Assembly: GCF_900100855.1 (NCBI RefSeq)
Contig: NZ_FNCB01000009.1
Coordinates: 21,604-85,603, forward strand
Direction of reading: 5' to 3'
Source: Idiomarina zobellii
GTDB taxonomy: Bacteria; Pseudomonadota; Gammaproteobacteria; Enterobacterales; Alteromonadaceae
DNA: 64,000 nt
Made by a program: the position numbers and the translations under genes. The notes beneath the pieces are model-generated. The model was not told the origin of the DNA and searched no databases. It saw only the letters and a list, made by a program, of their open reading frames with translations. This document shows, piece after piece, positions 38,531 through 47,566 of this stretch; within the stretch, counting starts at the first letter, position 1; each line of letters begins with the position of its first letter.

Positions 38531-41500
38531 TTATACACGCTTAACCTTTTGCCCACGCCACAAGTAGTAAACAGCAGGTAATACGAGCAAGGTTAAGATA
38601 ACAGCGCTGATCATTCCTCCAACCATTGGCGCCGCTATTCTACTAACCACCTCAGCCCCAGTCCCTGTACTAAACATTATAGGCAATAAACCAGCAATTG
38701 TAGAAACGGCCGTCATCATGACGGGGCGAACACGAAGTCCAGCCCCTTCCATTACGGCAAGAGAGAGACCGTCTTTCGTTAATGCTTTACCATGCTCTAA
38801 CTGACTTTTTTCATATTCATTATAGGACTGGTTTAGGTAAGTCAGCATTAGTATTCCTATTTCTACAGTGACACCTGCTAGAGCTATAAAACCAACCGCT
38901 ACAGCAACTGAGAAATTATAATCTAAAAGATACATTAGCCAGATTGACCCCACCAATGCGAGAGGCAAAGTTCCCAATATAATGGCTATTTCTGTAGCGT
39001 TTCGAAAGTTCATATATAAAAGAACGATAATAATCGCGAGCGTTAACGGAATCACGTAAGTCAGTTTTTCCTTTGCCCTTTCCATATATTCGTACTGCCC
39101 GGACCAGGTAACTGAATACCCTGCTGGCAACTCGAGTTCTTGTTCTACAACCTTCATTGCTTTTTCAACATAAGTGCCGACATCAACGCCCTCAATGTCG
39201 ACAAAAGTCCAGCCATTAAGTCTTGCGTTTTCGCTTTTAATTGCCGGCGGTCCAAGTTCAACGTAGACATCAGCCACATCCGCCAAACTAATACGCTGCC
39301 CGTTTGGCGTAACTAAAGGTAGCTTCTTTAATTCTTCCGGCGAATCACGGTAATCTTGAGGGTAGCGCAAGTTTATTGGGTAACGTTCAAGCCCTTCAAT
39401 GGTCTCTGAAACATTCATTCCACCAATAGCCGTGGCAACGACCTGCTGCACATCCTCAATGTTCAAGCCATAACGTGCAGCCTGCTCTCTTTCTATGTCA
39501 ACTTTGACATAGCGTCCACCTGCCACTCGCTCTGAATAAACAGAAGCCGTACCATCGACATCATCAAGTATTGCTTCAAGCTGCTGCCCTATCGTCTGAA
39601 TTTCATTAAGATCGGCTCCGGCAACTTTTATACCTACCGGCGTTTTGATACCTGTCGATAGCATATCAATGCGAGTTTTAATGGGGTAAACCCACGCATT
39701 GGTCAGCCCCGGAAACTTTACAAGCGCATCCAGTTCTTTTTTCAACTTCTCAGTGGTCATACCGTCTCTCCACTGATCTTTCGGTTTCAGTTGAATAAAG
39801 GTTTCAATCATCGTTAGGGGTGCCGGATCAGTGGCGGTATCCGCTCGACCAATTTTGCCAAAAACCGTCTTCACTTCCGGTACCGTTTTTATGAGCTTGT
39901 CGGTTTGCTGCAACAGCTCCCTTGCTTTACCAATTGATAATCCGGGATAGGTAGTGGGCATATACATCAAATCGCCCTCATCCAAATCTGGAATAAATTC
40001 ACTACCAATTTTGTCAATCGGCCAGACACCAACGGCCAGGATAACAAGCGCTCCGACAACTGCTGTCTTGGGGTATTTCAAAATGCCTTTTAAAAGCGGT
40101 TTATACCCGGCGATCAATAACCGATTAAGCGGGTTTTTCCCCTCAGGTGTTACCTTTCCTCTGATAAAATATCCCATCAACACGGGGATAACGGTAACCG
40201 CTAAGGCTGCACTGGCTGCCATTGCGTAAGTTTTCGTGAAAGCAAGCGGAGAAAACATCCGCCCTTCCTGGGCTTCTAAGGTAAATACCGGCATAAAGCT
40301 GACGGTAATAATGAGCAAGCTAAAGAAAAGAGCAGGGCCCACCTCTGAAGCAGAGGCGGCAACCACCCGCCAGCGGTTCTCTGCTGTCAGTGGCGTTTTT
40401 TCCATATGCTTATGCATATTTTCAATCATGACGATGGCACCATCGAGCATAGCGCCAATAGCGATTGCGATCCCTCCAAGTGACATAATATTCGCGTTAA
40501 TTCCTTGCCAATACATGACAATAAACGCGGTTAAAATACCCAAAGGCAAGCTGATAACGGCAACCAGCGAGGAGCGGACATGGAAGAGAAATATCACACA
40601 GATAAACGCGACAATAGCGAGTTCTTCTATTAAACTTTTCCAGAGACTTTCCACGGCATCCGAGATAAGCCCCGAACGATCATAGACAGTGACTATATCG
40701 ACACCTTCTGGTAGCCCAGACTTTAATTCTTCCAACTTTTGTTTAACGCCATCAATCGTTTTTTGGGCATTTTCTCCGAAACGCATTACCACAATACCAC
40801 CCACGGCTTCTCCCTCACCGTTGAGTTCGGCGATACCGCGTCTCATTTGGGGGCCCACACCCACATCAGCAACGTCTTTAAGCAATAATGGCGTGCCATT
40901 TTCATCAACGCCAAGCGGGATACTCTCTAAGTCTGACACACCATCAATATAGCCTGAGGCCCGGACCATATACTCAGCTTCCGCCATTTCAACCACCGAC
41001 GCCCCCACTTCCTGATTACCTCGCTGGATAGCATTTTGTATGTGAGCAAGAGGAATATCGAATGCGCGCAGCTTCTCCGGATCCACTTTCACCTGGTACT
41101 GCTTTACCATCCCGCCGAGGGCGGCAACTTCCGAAACCCCCTCGACCGTTTGCAGTTCATACTTTAAAAACCAATCCTGCATACTGCGTAACTCACTCAA
41201 ATTGTGGTTACCCGTACGATCAACCAAGGCATACAAATACACCCAACCAACCCCTGTTGCATCAGGGCCTAATTGCGGTCTTGCATTAGAAGGCAGTGTC
41301 GGAGCAACCTGAGACAAATATTCCAGTACTCGCGAACGCGCCCAGTAAGCGTCTGTATCTTCGTCAAAAATGACATACACATAGGAGTCGCCGAAAAACG
41401 AATATCCACGGACGGTTTTAGCGCCGGGGACAGACAGCATAGCGGTTGTTAATGGATAGGTTACTTGATCTTCTACCACCTGCGGCGCTTGACCCGGATA

Positions 41501-41656
41501 GCTGGTTTTAATGATCACCTGGACATCCGACAAGTCCGGCAGTGCGTCTACGGGCGTATTCTTAACCGCAAAAGCACCAACACCCACGAGGATTAATGTC
41601 GCCAGAAGAACGAAAAAACGGTTACTCACTGACCATCGAATGACTGACTTAATCAT
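38531..41656 (-). CDS. cusA: Cu(I)/Ag(I) RND pump CusA
   Basis: A 1041-residue HME-RND pump. Its TM4 motif AIGAMLDGAIVMIEN belongs to the Cu/Ag type. The three methionines that carry Cu(I) in E. coli CusA are preserved in context: LMYMPTTYPG, APLTMIETFIQLKP and TRIDMLSTGIKTPVGIKV. It exports Cu(I) or Ag(I) from the periplasm through CusB and CusC. It overlaps cusB by 8 bp and ends the cusCBA operon. Its sequence is clearly different from the two Czc-type pumps in this window. Confidence 0.95.
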   Translation of the reverse strand: MIKSVIRWSVSNRFFVLLATLILVGVGAFAVKNTPVDALPDLSDVQVIIKTSYPGQAPQVVEDQVTYPLTTAMLSVPGAKTVRGYSFFGDSYVYVIFDEDTDAYWARSRVLEYLSQVAPTLPSNARPQLGPDATGVGWVYLYALVDRTGNHNLSELRSMQDWFLKYELQTVEGVSEVAALGGMVKQYQVKVDPEKLRAFDIPLAHIQNAIQRGNQEVGASVVEMAEAEYMVRASGYIDGVSDLESIPLGVDENGTPLLLKDVADVGVGPQMRRGIAELNGEGEAVGGIVVMRFGENAQKTIDGVKQKLEELKSGLPEGVDIVTVYDRSGLISDAVESLWKSLIEELAIVAFICVIFLFHVRSSLVAVISLPLGILTAFIVMYWQGINANIMSLGGIAIAIGAMLDGAIVMIENMHKHMEKTPLTAENRWRVVAASASEVGPALFFSLLIITVSFMPVFTLEAQEGRMFSPLAFTKTYAMAASAALAVTVIPVLMGYFIRGKVTPEGKNPLNRLLIAGYKPLLKGILKYPKTAVVGALVILAVGVWPIDKIGSEFIPDLDEGDLMYMPTTYPGLSIGKARELLQQTDKLIKTVPEVKTVFGKIGRADTATDPAPLTMIETFIQLKPKDQWRDGMTTEKLKKELDALVKFPGLTNAWVYPIKTRIDMLSTGIKTPVGIKVAGADLNEIQTIGQQLEAILDDVDGTASVYSERVAGGRYVKVDIEREQAARYGLNIEDVQQVVATAIGGMNVSETIEGLERYPINLRYPQDYRDSPEELKKLPLVTPNGQRISLADVADVYVELGPPAIKSENARLNGWTFVDIEGVDVGTYVEKAMKVVEQELELPAGYSVTWSGQYEYMERAKEKLTYVIPLTLAIIIVLLYMNFRNATEIAIILGTLPLALVGSIWLMYLLDYNFSVAVAVGFIALAGVTVEIGILMLTYLNQSYNEYEKSQLEHGKALTKDGLSLAVMEGAGLRVRPVMMTAVSTIAGLLPIMFSTGTGAEVVSRIAAPMVGGMISAVILTLLVLPAVYYLWRGQKVKRV

Positions 41657-43175
41657 GGTTATGCTCCTGCTCTGTCACTTGTTTTTGCTCAGGAATATGA
41701 ATCGATGTGAGCTGGTACTGTTGCTTCCCGACTTGCGTTATTTCCGCATGCAAGGATAACCCCGTGCTAAGCTGAGAAAGTTCAACATCCGAAGCAACAT
41801 CGAAGTCCATCGTCATTGCAGGCCAGTCCCATTCAGAAATCTCACCGTGCTCCAGCGTAACCATCGAGTGCTGAGGCATAACATTTTTAACGGTTGCTTC
41901 AACCCAGACAGCTTGAGCTGCTGCGTCACTTGACATACTGCCATGGCTCTCGTTATCAGCATCAGTGTCATGTTGCATGCGCTTAAAGTCAGAGGATTTA
42001 CTGGACTCAGAATCAATCAAAAACTGAGCTGAAGTAACGATGTCATCACCTGCCATAAGACCCGATAAAATTTCAACTCGCGAGCTCCCTAACCGCCCAA
42101 CGTCAACATTAACTGATTTAAATTTCCCATCACCCAGTGCCAGTACAACTCGGTTCGAACCACCCATTCGGATAAGCGCTTCTTTAGGGATGATTAAGTT
42201 TTTATCGCCTAAACCAGCCTTAATGTTAAGATTCGCAAACATGCCCGGTTTTAAAAAACCATCTGGGTTGTCGAAGTGAATTCGAACTTGTCCCGTCCGA
42301 GTTTTAGGGTTAAGTGACGGATAGACATAATCAACCTTTCCTTGCCACTCTTTACCTGGAGCATACTCAAGGTTCATTTGAACGTCATTGCCTACCTCAA
42401 CCTGGTTCAATTGCCGCTCAAAGACTTCTGCAATAACCCAAATTTTATCCAGTTGAGCAATGGTCATTAAATTCATACTCGGCGTTACAAACGCACCTTC
42501 ACGCACAGTCAGTCTATCCAATACCCCGGACTGCTTTGCTTTTACCGTGATTGTTTTCTGAATTTTACGAGTTTCTTTTAACTTCTTAATCTCAGATTCA
42601 GAGACTTGCAGAGCTCTTAAGCGTTCTTCAGCAGCATCTAGTAGAACCTGATTACCTCGCTGCGAGGCTAGTACAAGCTCCTCTTGAGCATTAACCATTT
42701 CCGGTGAGTAAATACTGTATAACGGTTGGCCTGCTTTAACAGAGTTACCGACCGCTTTTACAAAAAGGTTTTCAATCCAACCTTCAACACGAGGACTTAC
42801 TGTTAATACTCGGTCCTCATCAAACTGAACATAGCCAACTGTTTCGATATCTAGGTTGAGTCTCGAGGACGTGACGGTTGCAGTTGTAACCCCAAGGTTA
42901 TTAATAACGTCGGGATCAATTCTCACCGTACCAGGTGAACTCTCTTCTGCATCATCGCCATAGTAAGGAATAAGGTCCATCCCCATTGGAGACTTTCCTG
43001 GTTTGTCTCGGCGATAATTGGGATCCATCGGAGCCACCCAATATAACGGCTCTTTTTCTGCATTGCCCGATGAACGATCAGACACTTCAGTCGATTGCAT
43101 TACATAGCCAATAGCGCCAGCGCCAACTGCAAAGCCTACAGCTAAACTTATAAGAGATTTGGTGACTGTTTTCAT
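41649..43175 (-). CDS. cusB: Adaptor CusB with a fused CusF domain
   Basis: A 508-residue membrane fusion protein. After the signal segment comes a heavy-metal-binding motif (YWVAPMDPNYRRDKPGKSPM, then GMDLIPYY), followed by the usual barrel, lipoyl and hairpin regions. The C-terminal 80 residues match CusF: HGEISEWDWPAMTMDF has the His, Trp and two Met positions that bind Cu(I). CusF is a separate chaperone in E. coli; here it is tethered to the pump. I start at 43175 because the signal peptide begins there. It lies 1 bp after cusC. Confidence 0.93.
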   Translation of the reverse strand: MKTVTKSLISLAVGFAVGAGAIGYVMQSTEVSDRSSGNAEKEPLYWVAPMDPNYRRDKPGKSPMGMDLIPYYGDDAEESSPGTVRIDPDVINNLGVTTATVTSSRLNLDIETVGYVQFDEDRVLTVSPRVEGWIENLFVKAVGNSVKAGQPLYSIYSPEMVNAQEELVLASQRGNQVLLDAAEERLRALQVSESEIKKLKETRKIQKTITVKAKQSGVLDRLTVREGAFVTPSMNLMTIAQLDKIWVIAEVFERQLNQVEVGNDVQMNLEYAPGKEWQGKVDYVYPSLNPKTRTGQVRIHFDNPDGFLKPGMFANLNIKAGLGDKNLIIPKEALIRMGGSNRVVLALGDGKFKSVNVDVGRLGSSRVEILSGLMAGDDIVTSAQFLIDSESSKSSDFKRMQHDTDADNESHGSMSSDAAAQAVWVEATVKNVMPQHSMVTLEHGEISEWDWPAMTMDFDVASDVELSQLSTGLSLHAEITQVGKQQYQLTSIHIPEQKQVTEQEHNHD

Positions 43176-43176
43176 T

Positions 43177-44466
43177 TTACACTCCTGAAAGTAATAAGTA
43201 GTTTGCTTCGGCAATCAATTTTTGGCGGTTGATGGCGATTGCTAATGCATCAATTTTTGCGTCGATTTCCGCAATCTGTGACCGTACCGCCTCGGCAAAG
43301 TCGCCATCATCATTGTTGTAGGCAGTCAATGCGGCTTCAGACTGGGCGGACATTTGTGGAAGTAGCTCTTCCTGATATAGGGAAGCACGTTCATTCAAAC
43401 GGTTCAGTTGTAAAAACGTACTGCGTAAATTGGCTATTAACTGCCTGGCAATCAATAACTTCTCAGTTTTTTTCGCTTCCGTTCTAAACTTTGCTGAGCG
43501 TACCTGCTTATCCTGTTTGTTATCAGTAAATAAAGGGACATCGAACGTAACCCCGGCTGACAGCAAGTTGGCACGGTCATTGCCGCTTGGATCGTCGTTT
43601 CTATGGCCATATTTCAGATTGGCTGACCATTGCGGTTTATAGCCTTGCTGAGCGAGCTCGACAGACGTCTCCGACGCCAAAATGTCTTGATCGGTCGCTT
43701 GCAAAACCGGGTGTTCTTTTATCAATTCGTACAAGGCTTGTTTCGGTATTGTCGAAGGTGATAGCAATGTCTTCTTCAGCGTAAGACTCGGAAGGTCATC
43801 CGGTAACGTTGATTTCGCTATAACACCTATCCATTCCGACAATTCGCTTTGAAGTCGCTCCTCTTTTTGTCGCAGTGACGTCAACCTATCATCCAGGCGT
43901 GTAAGCTCAAGTTGGGCTCTAACAACATCTTGCTGCCGTGCTTTTCCCTCGGTACTGGTATAACTCGCCTTAGCCGTCGACACTAACTGTTCAAAAAGCG
44001 CTCTATCCGATTCAAGCAAGCGAATACTTTGCTGAGAGAAAAAAACATCTAACCACAACTTCGTGACCGTTGTTTTGACTTTAGCAATGCGATCCGCTCT
44101 CAAAAGCGGTTGTTTTTGAGCTAATTGGTTTTTCTGCTTACGAGACAACGATAATGTGTCTCCTCTGGGAAATGCTTGTGAAACACCGACGACTAACTGG
44201 GTCATTCCTTCCTGTCTTGAACTAAAACTGTCAACCGGGAAACTGGCAGCCGTGAATGATATTTTAGGGTCAGGCAAACTGGAAGAGGCTATCGCTTCAC
44301 TCGCGAATGCCTCTTGGGTTTGCTTACTTGCCGTTAACCAAGGATCTTCTTGTACAGCGATACTCACTGCTTCTTGCAAATTCAAAAGTGGCTCTTGTGC
44401 ACTAACAACATTTGGCACTACTGCAGTCAGAACACCTAAATAAGCCATTCTTCTTAAAAGTTTCAT
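43177..44466 (-). CDS. cusC: Outer-membrane channel CusC/TolC family
   Basis: A 429-residue outer-membrane factor with a signal peptide (MAYLGVLTAVVPNVVSAQ). Two OEP repeats are seen, with ISFTAASFPVDSF and QLVVGVSQAFPRGDTLSL in the first half and NLLSAGVTFDVPLF in the second. It forms the outer-membrane exit of the CusABC complex. It is preceded on the same strand by the small LFRPPI protein at 44636, with a 169-bp gap that contains a small palindrome (ACGACGATCGGCGTCGT). Confidence 0.9.
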   Translation of the reverse strand: MKLLRRMAYLGVLTAVVPNVVSAQEPLLNLQEAVSIAVQEDPWLTASKQTQEAFASEAIASSSLPDPKISFTAASFPVDSFSSRQEGMTQLVVGVSQAFPRGDTLSLSRKQKNQLAQKQPLLRADRIAKVKTTVTKLWLDVFFSQQSIRLLESDRALFEQLVSTAKASYTSTEGKARQQDVVRAQLELTRLDDRLTSLRQKEERLQSELSEWIGVIAKSTLPDDLPSLTLKKTLLSPSTIPKQALYELIKEHPVLQATDQDILASETSVELAQQGYKPQWSANLKYGHRNDDPSGNDRANLLSAGVTFDVPLFTDNKQDKQVRSAKFRTEAKKTEKLLIARQLIANLRSTFLQLNRLNERASLYQEELLPQMSAQSEAALTAYNNDDGDFAEAVRSQIAEIDAKIDALAIAINRQKLIAEANYLLLSGV

Positions 44467-44635
44467 ATTGTTACTCTCAAAAACTGTGAATTTTTAGATT
44501 CAACACAGACCAAGCTATGAATCAGAGCGTAACGAGGACGACGATCGGCGTCGTAACAACAATGAGCGAACCAAAGCTTATAGCTGTGCTTTTACCTGAG
44601 CGATAGACGCGCCAGGATCGAGAAATCCCGTATTT

Positions 44636-44965
44636 TTAAGAGTGGATTGGGGGGCGGAAAAGCGAGAGTGAGTGTTTTTCTTTAATATTCGTATCTAAGA
44701 ATGAGGTTGCGTTAAAAAGCAGCTTATCAACAGGCGGAACCGTCGATTGCTCAGAATAAACGACAGTAATTGACGGACTGTAACAATGTCGCATCATTGA
44801 ATCAGAGCAACAATTATCGGTAAGAGAGTGCGACACTTCGCAATCAGCAAGATCACAAACCTGCTCAGTAGAATCGTGCATACAGGCCTCTTCCGTACTG
44901 ATAGTTTGTGAAAATGACATTGTTGTTACTGCTAATAGCAATAGAGCAATGATTAAACGATACAT
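44636..44965 (-). CDS. Small secreted Cys/His-rich protein with LFRPPI tail, ahead of cusCBA
   Basis: A 109-residue protein with a signal peptide (MYRLIIALLLLAVTTMSFSQ). The Cys-rich centre reads ACMHDSTEQVCDLADCEVSH and DNCCSDSMMRHCYSPS, and the end is LSLFRPPIHS. The protein at 57727 has the same order of elements (SMSFSQT, ACHD, SCCADMTIRHC, LFRPPI), so the two are paralogues. It is the first gene before the Cus operon. I know of no assigned function; Cu binding in the periplasm is inferred from Cys and His content and location. Confidence 0.75.
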   Translation of the reverse strand: MYRLIIALLLLAVTTMSFSQTISTEEACMHDSTEQVCDLADCEVSHSLTDNCCSDSMMRHCYSPSITVVYSEQSTVPPVDKLLFNATSFLDTNIKEKHSLSLFRPPIHS

Positions 44966-45125
44966 GCGAAGTTCTGCTGTAAAAACATGCTTGAAGTATA
45001 TATCTTTTTGCTGATAAGGATCAATCAATTAAAAGAGGTACTCATTGCGAGGTAGTCAATCCAGGTGGCGATACGACTACTATATCACCACCCAGATTTA
45101 CGACTAACTTAGGCGATTTTAAAGT

Positions 45126-46772
45126 CTAAATACCAAAGTCATCGAACCTTACTTGTTCTCGCGGAACGCCAAAGTCAGCAAGAGACTTTAACGTTGCTTT
45201 CAGCATTGGTGGAGGACCACACACGTAAACGTCCAATGTGTTTTTGTTTTCATCTGCCAACCATTTCATTGCGGTTTCGTGCACAAAGCCAGTGTGCCCG
45301 GCCCACTCATCTGATTTAGCAACCTCTGAAAGTACCGGTATATAATTTAACCGCTCATCTCTTTCGAACTCATCCCTATAACAGAGCTCTTTTTCATATC
45401 GTGCGCCGTAAAAGAATATGCAACGACGAGGAGAATCTGCTGCTAACTCACTTTGTATTAACGCTCTTAACGGTGCAACACCGGCGCCGCCTCCGATAAA
45501 GACTTGCGTGTGATTATTTTGTTTCGTCAGCTGAAAGTCACCAAATGGTCCAATAGCATCGACATGAGCGCCAGGCTCTAAATTACACAAGTAGTTTGAA
45601 CCGATGCCTGGGGGCACCCCTTCACTTGGCGAGGGCAGTTGTCGTACGTTAAACACAAATCGAGTCGGGTGAGGCCGCGTAGCAACAGAGTAATGTCGTG
45701 ACAATATTTCGTTTAAGTGTGGAATACGAAACTGCATAAACTGCCCGGCTTCATAATTAACGGGCTCTGAACTCACAAAGGTAAGCTCCATAATGGATGG
45801 AGTCAGTTGACGCTTTGAATCGAGTGTTAAAGCTATATCACTAACCCCCTCATTATGTAACTTTACTTCATAATTTGTTGAGGTTCTGTGTTGGCAAGAT
45901 AACCGCATCCCCGCGTCTAATTCATTGGCGCTCAATAACGCTTTTTCAGCGGCTTTAGGACTAGGTATATCGCTGCCTTGTAGTGTTACTTTACATAATC
46001 CACAAGTTCCACCTCCACCACAGCTGCTGGCAATTGGTTTCCCTTTCTGTTGAAAGTATTCTAGCCATGTTTTTTTCCGATTTGGATTAAAGTCACCGTT
46101 AGTAATATTTCGGCCTAAAAGAATTAGCCCGGATAACGAAAACCAAAGAGCGAATAACCCGGCACTCCAAATCAATAAATGATTAAAGCTTCGGCCACCA
46201 GTGTAATCCATAAAATGCAGACGAAATGCCCAGTCAGCTATTGTCCATGGTGTATTGCGATGCTCCACTACCTGAGATGAGGCTTCATCGATGTATATCC
46301 GAGTATTAAGATCATCTTTAATATCAATGCGAAACCCCGAAGCTTCCCAGCCATTCACTTCATCGCTTCCCTTGACTCTTTCAACCCTTTCAACCTGGCC
46401 CGGTCCATTGTAGCTATTCAGCGCTAGCTGAGTCGCCAAAGCTTGGTCCGTAGACCACCGTTCACCGGTATCTGCGTTGAAGTAAAGCAAACGTCCATCT
46501 GGCAGAGACACCTGATACTGACCTACCCCGGCAACACTGACCAGTTCAATGGAGTGAGCTAAGGGGAATCGTTGATGCATTTCAGTAACATCGATTTGAG
46601 GCGCTATTTTTTTAAGTGGGGGTTCAGAGTTTTTTGAGACCATATATTGGTGGCCTGACATTCCGTGATGTCCGGTTAAGCTAAAAAATAACCCACTCAC
46701 TAGCCACAAAGCGACTTGAATCACTAAAACCAAACTCACCCAACGATGAAGCCATTGCATAAACCTTATCAT
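45126..46772 (-). CDS. PepSY membrane protein fused to a ferredoxin-NAD(P)H reductase module
   Basis: A 548-residue protein. The N-terminal half is a PepSY-type membrane region with about four helices and periplasmic loops. Then comes a plant-type [2Fe-2S] ferredoxin motif (SSCGGGGTCGLCKV and a later Cys in RLSCQHR), followed by an FAD-binding RHYSVATRPHP and an NAD-binding FIGGGAGVAPLRALIQ with VYVCGPPPMLKA, as in NqrF. It could carry electrons from cytosolic NAD(P)H across the membrane to reduce a metal. It overlaps the upstream PepSY gene by 4 bp and lies downstream of the TonB receptor. Confidence 0.85.
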   Translation of the reverse strand: MIRFMQWLHRWVSLVLVIQVALWLVSGLFFSLTGHHGMSGHQYMVSKNSEPPLKKIAPQIDVTEMHQRFPLAHSIELVSVAGVGQYQVSLPDGRLLYFNADTGERWSTDQALATQLALNSYNGPGQVERVERVKGSDEVNGWEASGFRIDIKDDLNTRIYIDEASSQVVEHRNTPWTIADWAFRLHFMDYTGGRSFNHLLIWSAGLFALWFSLSGLILLGRNITNGDFNPNRKKTWLEYFQQKGKPIASSCGGGGTCGLCKVTLQGSDIPSPKAAEKALLSANELDAGMRLSCQHRTSTNYEVKLHNEGVSDIALTLDSKRQLTPSIMELTFVSSEPVNYEAGQFMQFRIPHLNEILSRHYSVATRPHPTRFVFNVRQLPSPSEGVPPGIGSNYLCNLEPGAHVDAIGPFGDFQLTKQNNHTQVFIGGGAGVAPLRALIQSELAADSPRRCIFFYGARYEKELCYRDEFERDERLNYIPVLSEVAKSDEWAGHTGFVHETAMKWLADENKNTLDVYVCGPPPMLKATLKSLADFGVPREQVRFDDFGI

Positions 46773-47500
46773 TGAGCACCCCCAGTCGATTTTCTCTTAA
46801 ACGTAATCGTATAAAAAAGCAGGACAGTGCCCGTTATCATTAAAATAAACGTACCGATAATAAAGCCCTTTAACCACCAGGTCTCGATATCCACACGCTC
46901 GTCGTAGTCCATTATGTGTAACATCCAGGCGATATCAAACCCCCGCCAAAACGTATGTCGCTTTACCAAAAGCTCCCCGGTCGTTTCAGATAAATACAGA
47001 CTGGTATTACCGAAATCGTCATAATTTACCTGCCAAATCGGTAACAAAGCACCACTCACTTCTGTTGGTGGGTTATCAGTCATGTAAACGACCGATTCAA
47101 TAGCGTCGGGATCCTTCGTGTAATATTGATTCGCTAACTCTTTAATGTGTTGTTCGGTTATATCAATACGCTGCAGCGACTCCGCATTAACTAAAAACGC
47201 TCCCTCGTTACTCTCTATTTTATACACCGGCTGTAACTTCTGATTCAGCCATACGCTTTTTAACGACGTTTTTCGTGTTTCTGGATAGCGGCTCAACAGG
47301 TCATTTAAGCTTGATATTTCAACACCTTTCGGTATTGGCTGGCTTATATCCTGAACTAAGTGATCACCATGAATATAATCCAAATCGAAGAACACCATGT
47401 AAGCGCCACTGATTGTCCAAATAACCATTTGCAGGCCAAAAATCAAAGATAGCCAACGATGCCAAACTCGCCAGCTACTGGAGCGTTTCTTTTGAGTCAT
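46769..47500 (-). CDS. PepSY-associated membrane protein
   Basis: A 243-residue protein with an N-terminal membrane helix (WLSLIFGLQMVIWTISGAYM), a periplasmic region with PepSY-like repeats and a second helix near the C-terminus (FIIGTFILMITGTVLLFY). The motif HTFWRGFDIAWMLHIMDYDE is typical of PepSY proteins linked to TonB receptors. It probably forms a complex with the reductase encoded next, whose start overlaps its stop. Confidence 0.82.
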   Translation of the reverse strand: MTQKKRSSSWRVWHRWLSLIFGLQMVIWTISGAYMVFFDLDYIHGDHLVQDISQPIPKGVEISSLNDLLSRYPETRKTSLKSVWLNQKLQPVYKIESNEGAFLVNAESLQRIDITEQHIKELANQYYTKDPDAIESVVYMTDNPPTEVSGALLPIWQVNYDDFGNTSLYLSETTGELLVKRHTFWRGFDIAWMLHIMDYDERVDIETWWLKGFIIGTFILMITGTVLLFYTITFKRKSTGGAQ

Positions 47501-47520
47501 ACCCTACCTCAAATTTAATA

Positions 47521-47556
47521 AAAAAAAGCTGCCGCTCCCAGGGAAAAGCGACAGCC
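47521..47556 (-). terminator. Rho-independent terminator after the TonB receptor gene
   Basis: On the minus strand GCTGTCGCT and AGCGGCAGC form a 9-bp stem with one G-U pair, followed by seven T residues. It lies between the receptor stop and the PepSY gene, so expression of the downstream genes may depend on read-through. Confidence 0.75.
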
Positions 47557-47566
47557 AGTCTAGTCT

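Noticed and set aside
44533..44549. Palindrome ACGACGATCGGCGTCGT before cusC considered as a copper operator
   Set aside because: It does not match CueR, CusR or CopR boxes that I know, and it lies in a gap without other promoter evidence, so I leave it as a note only.
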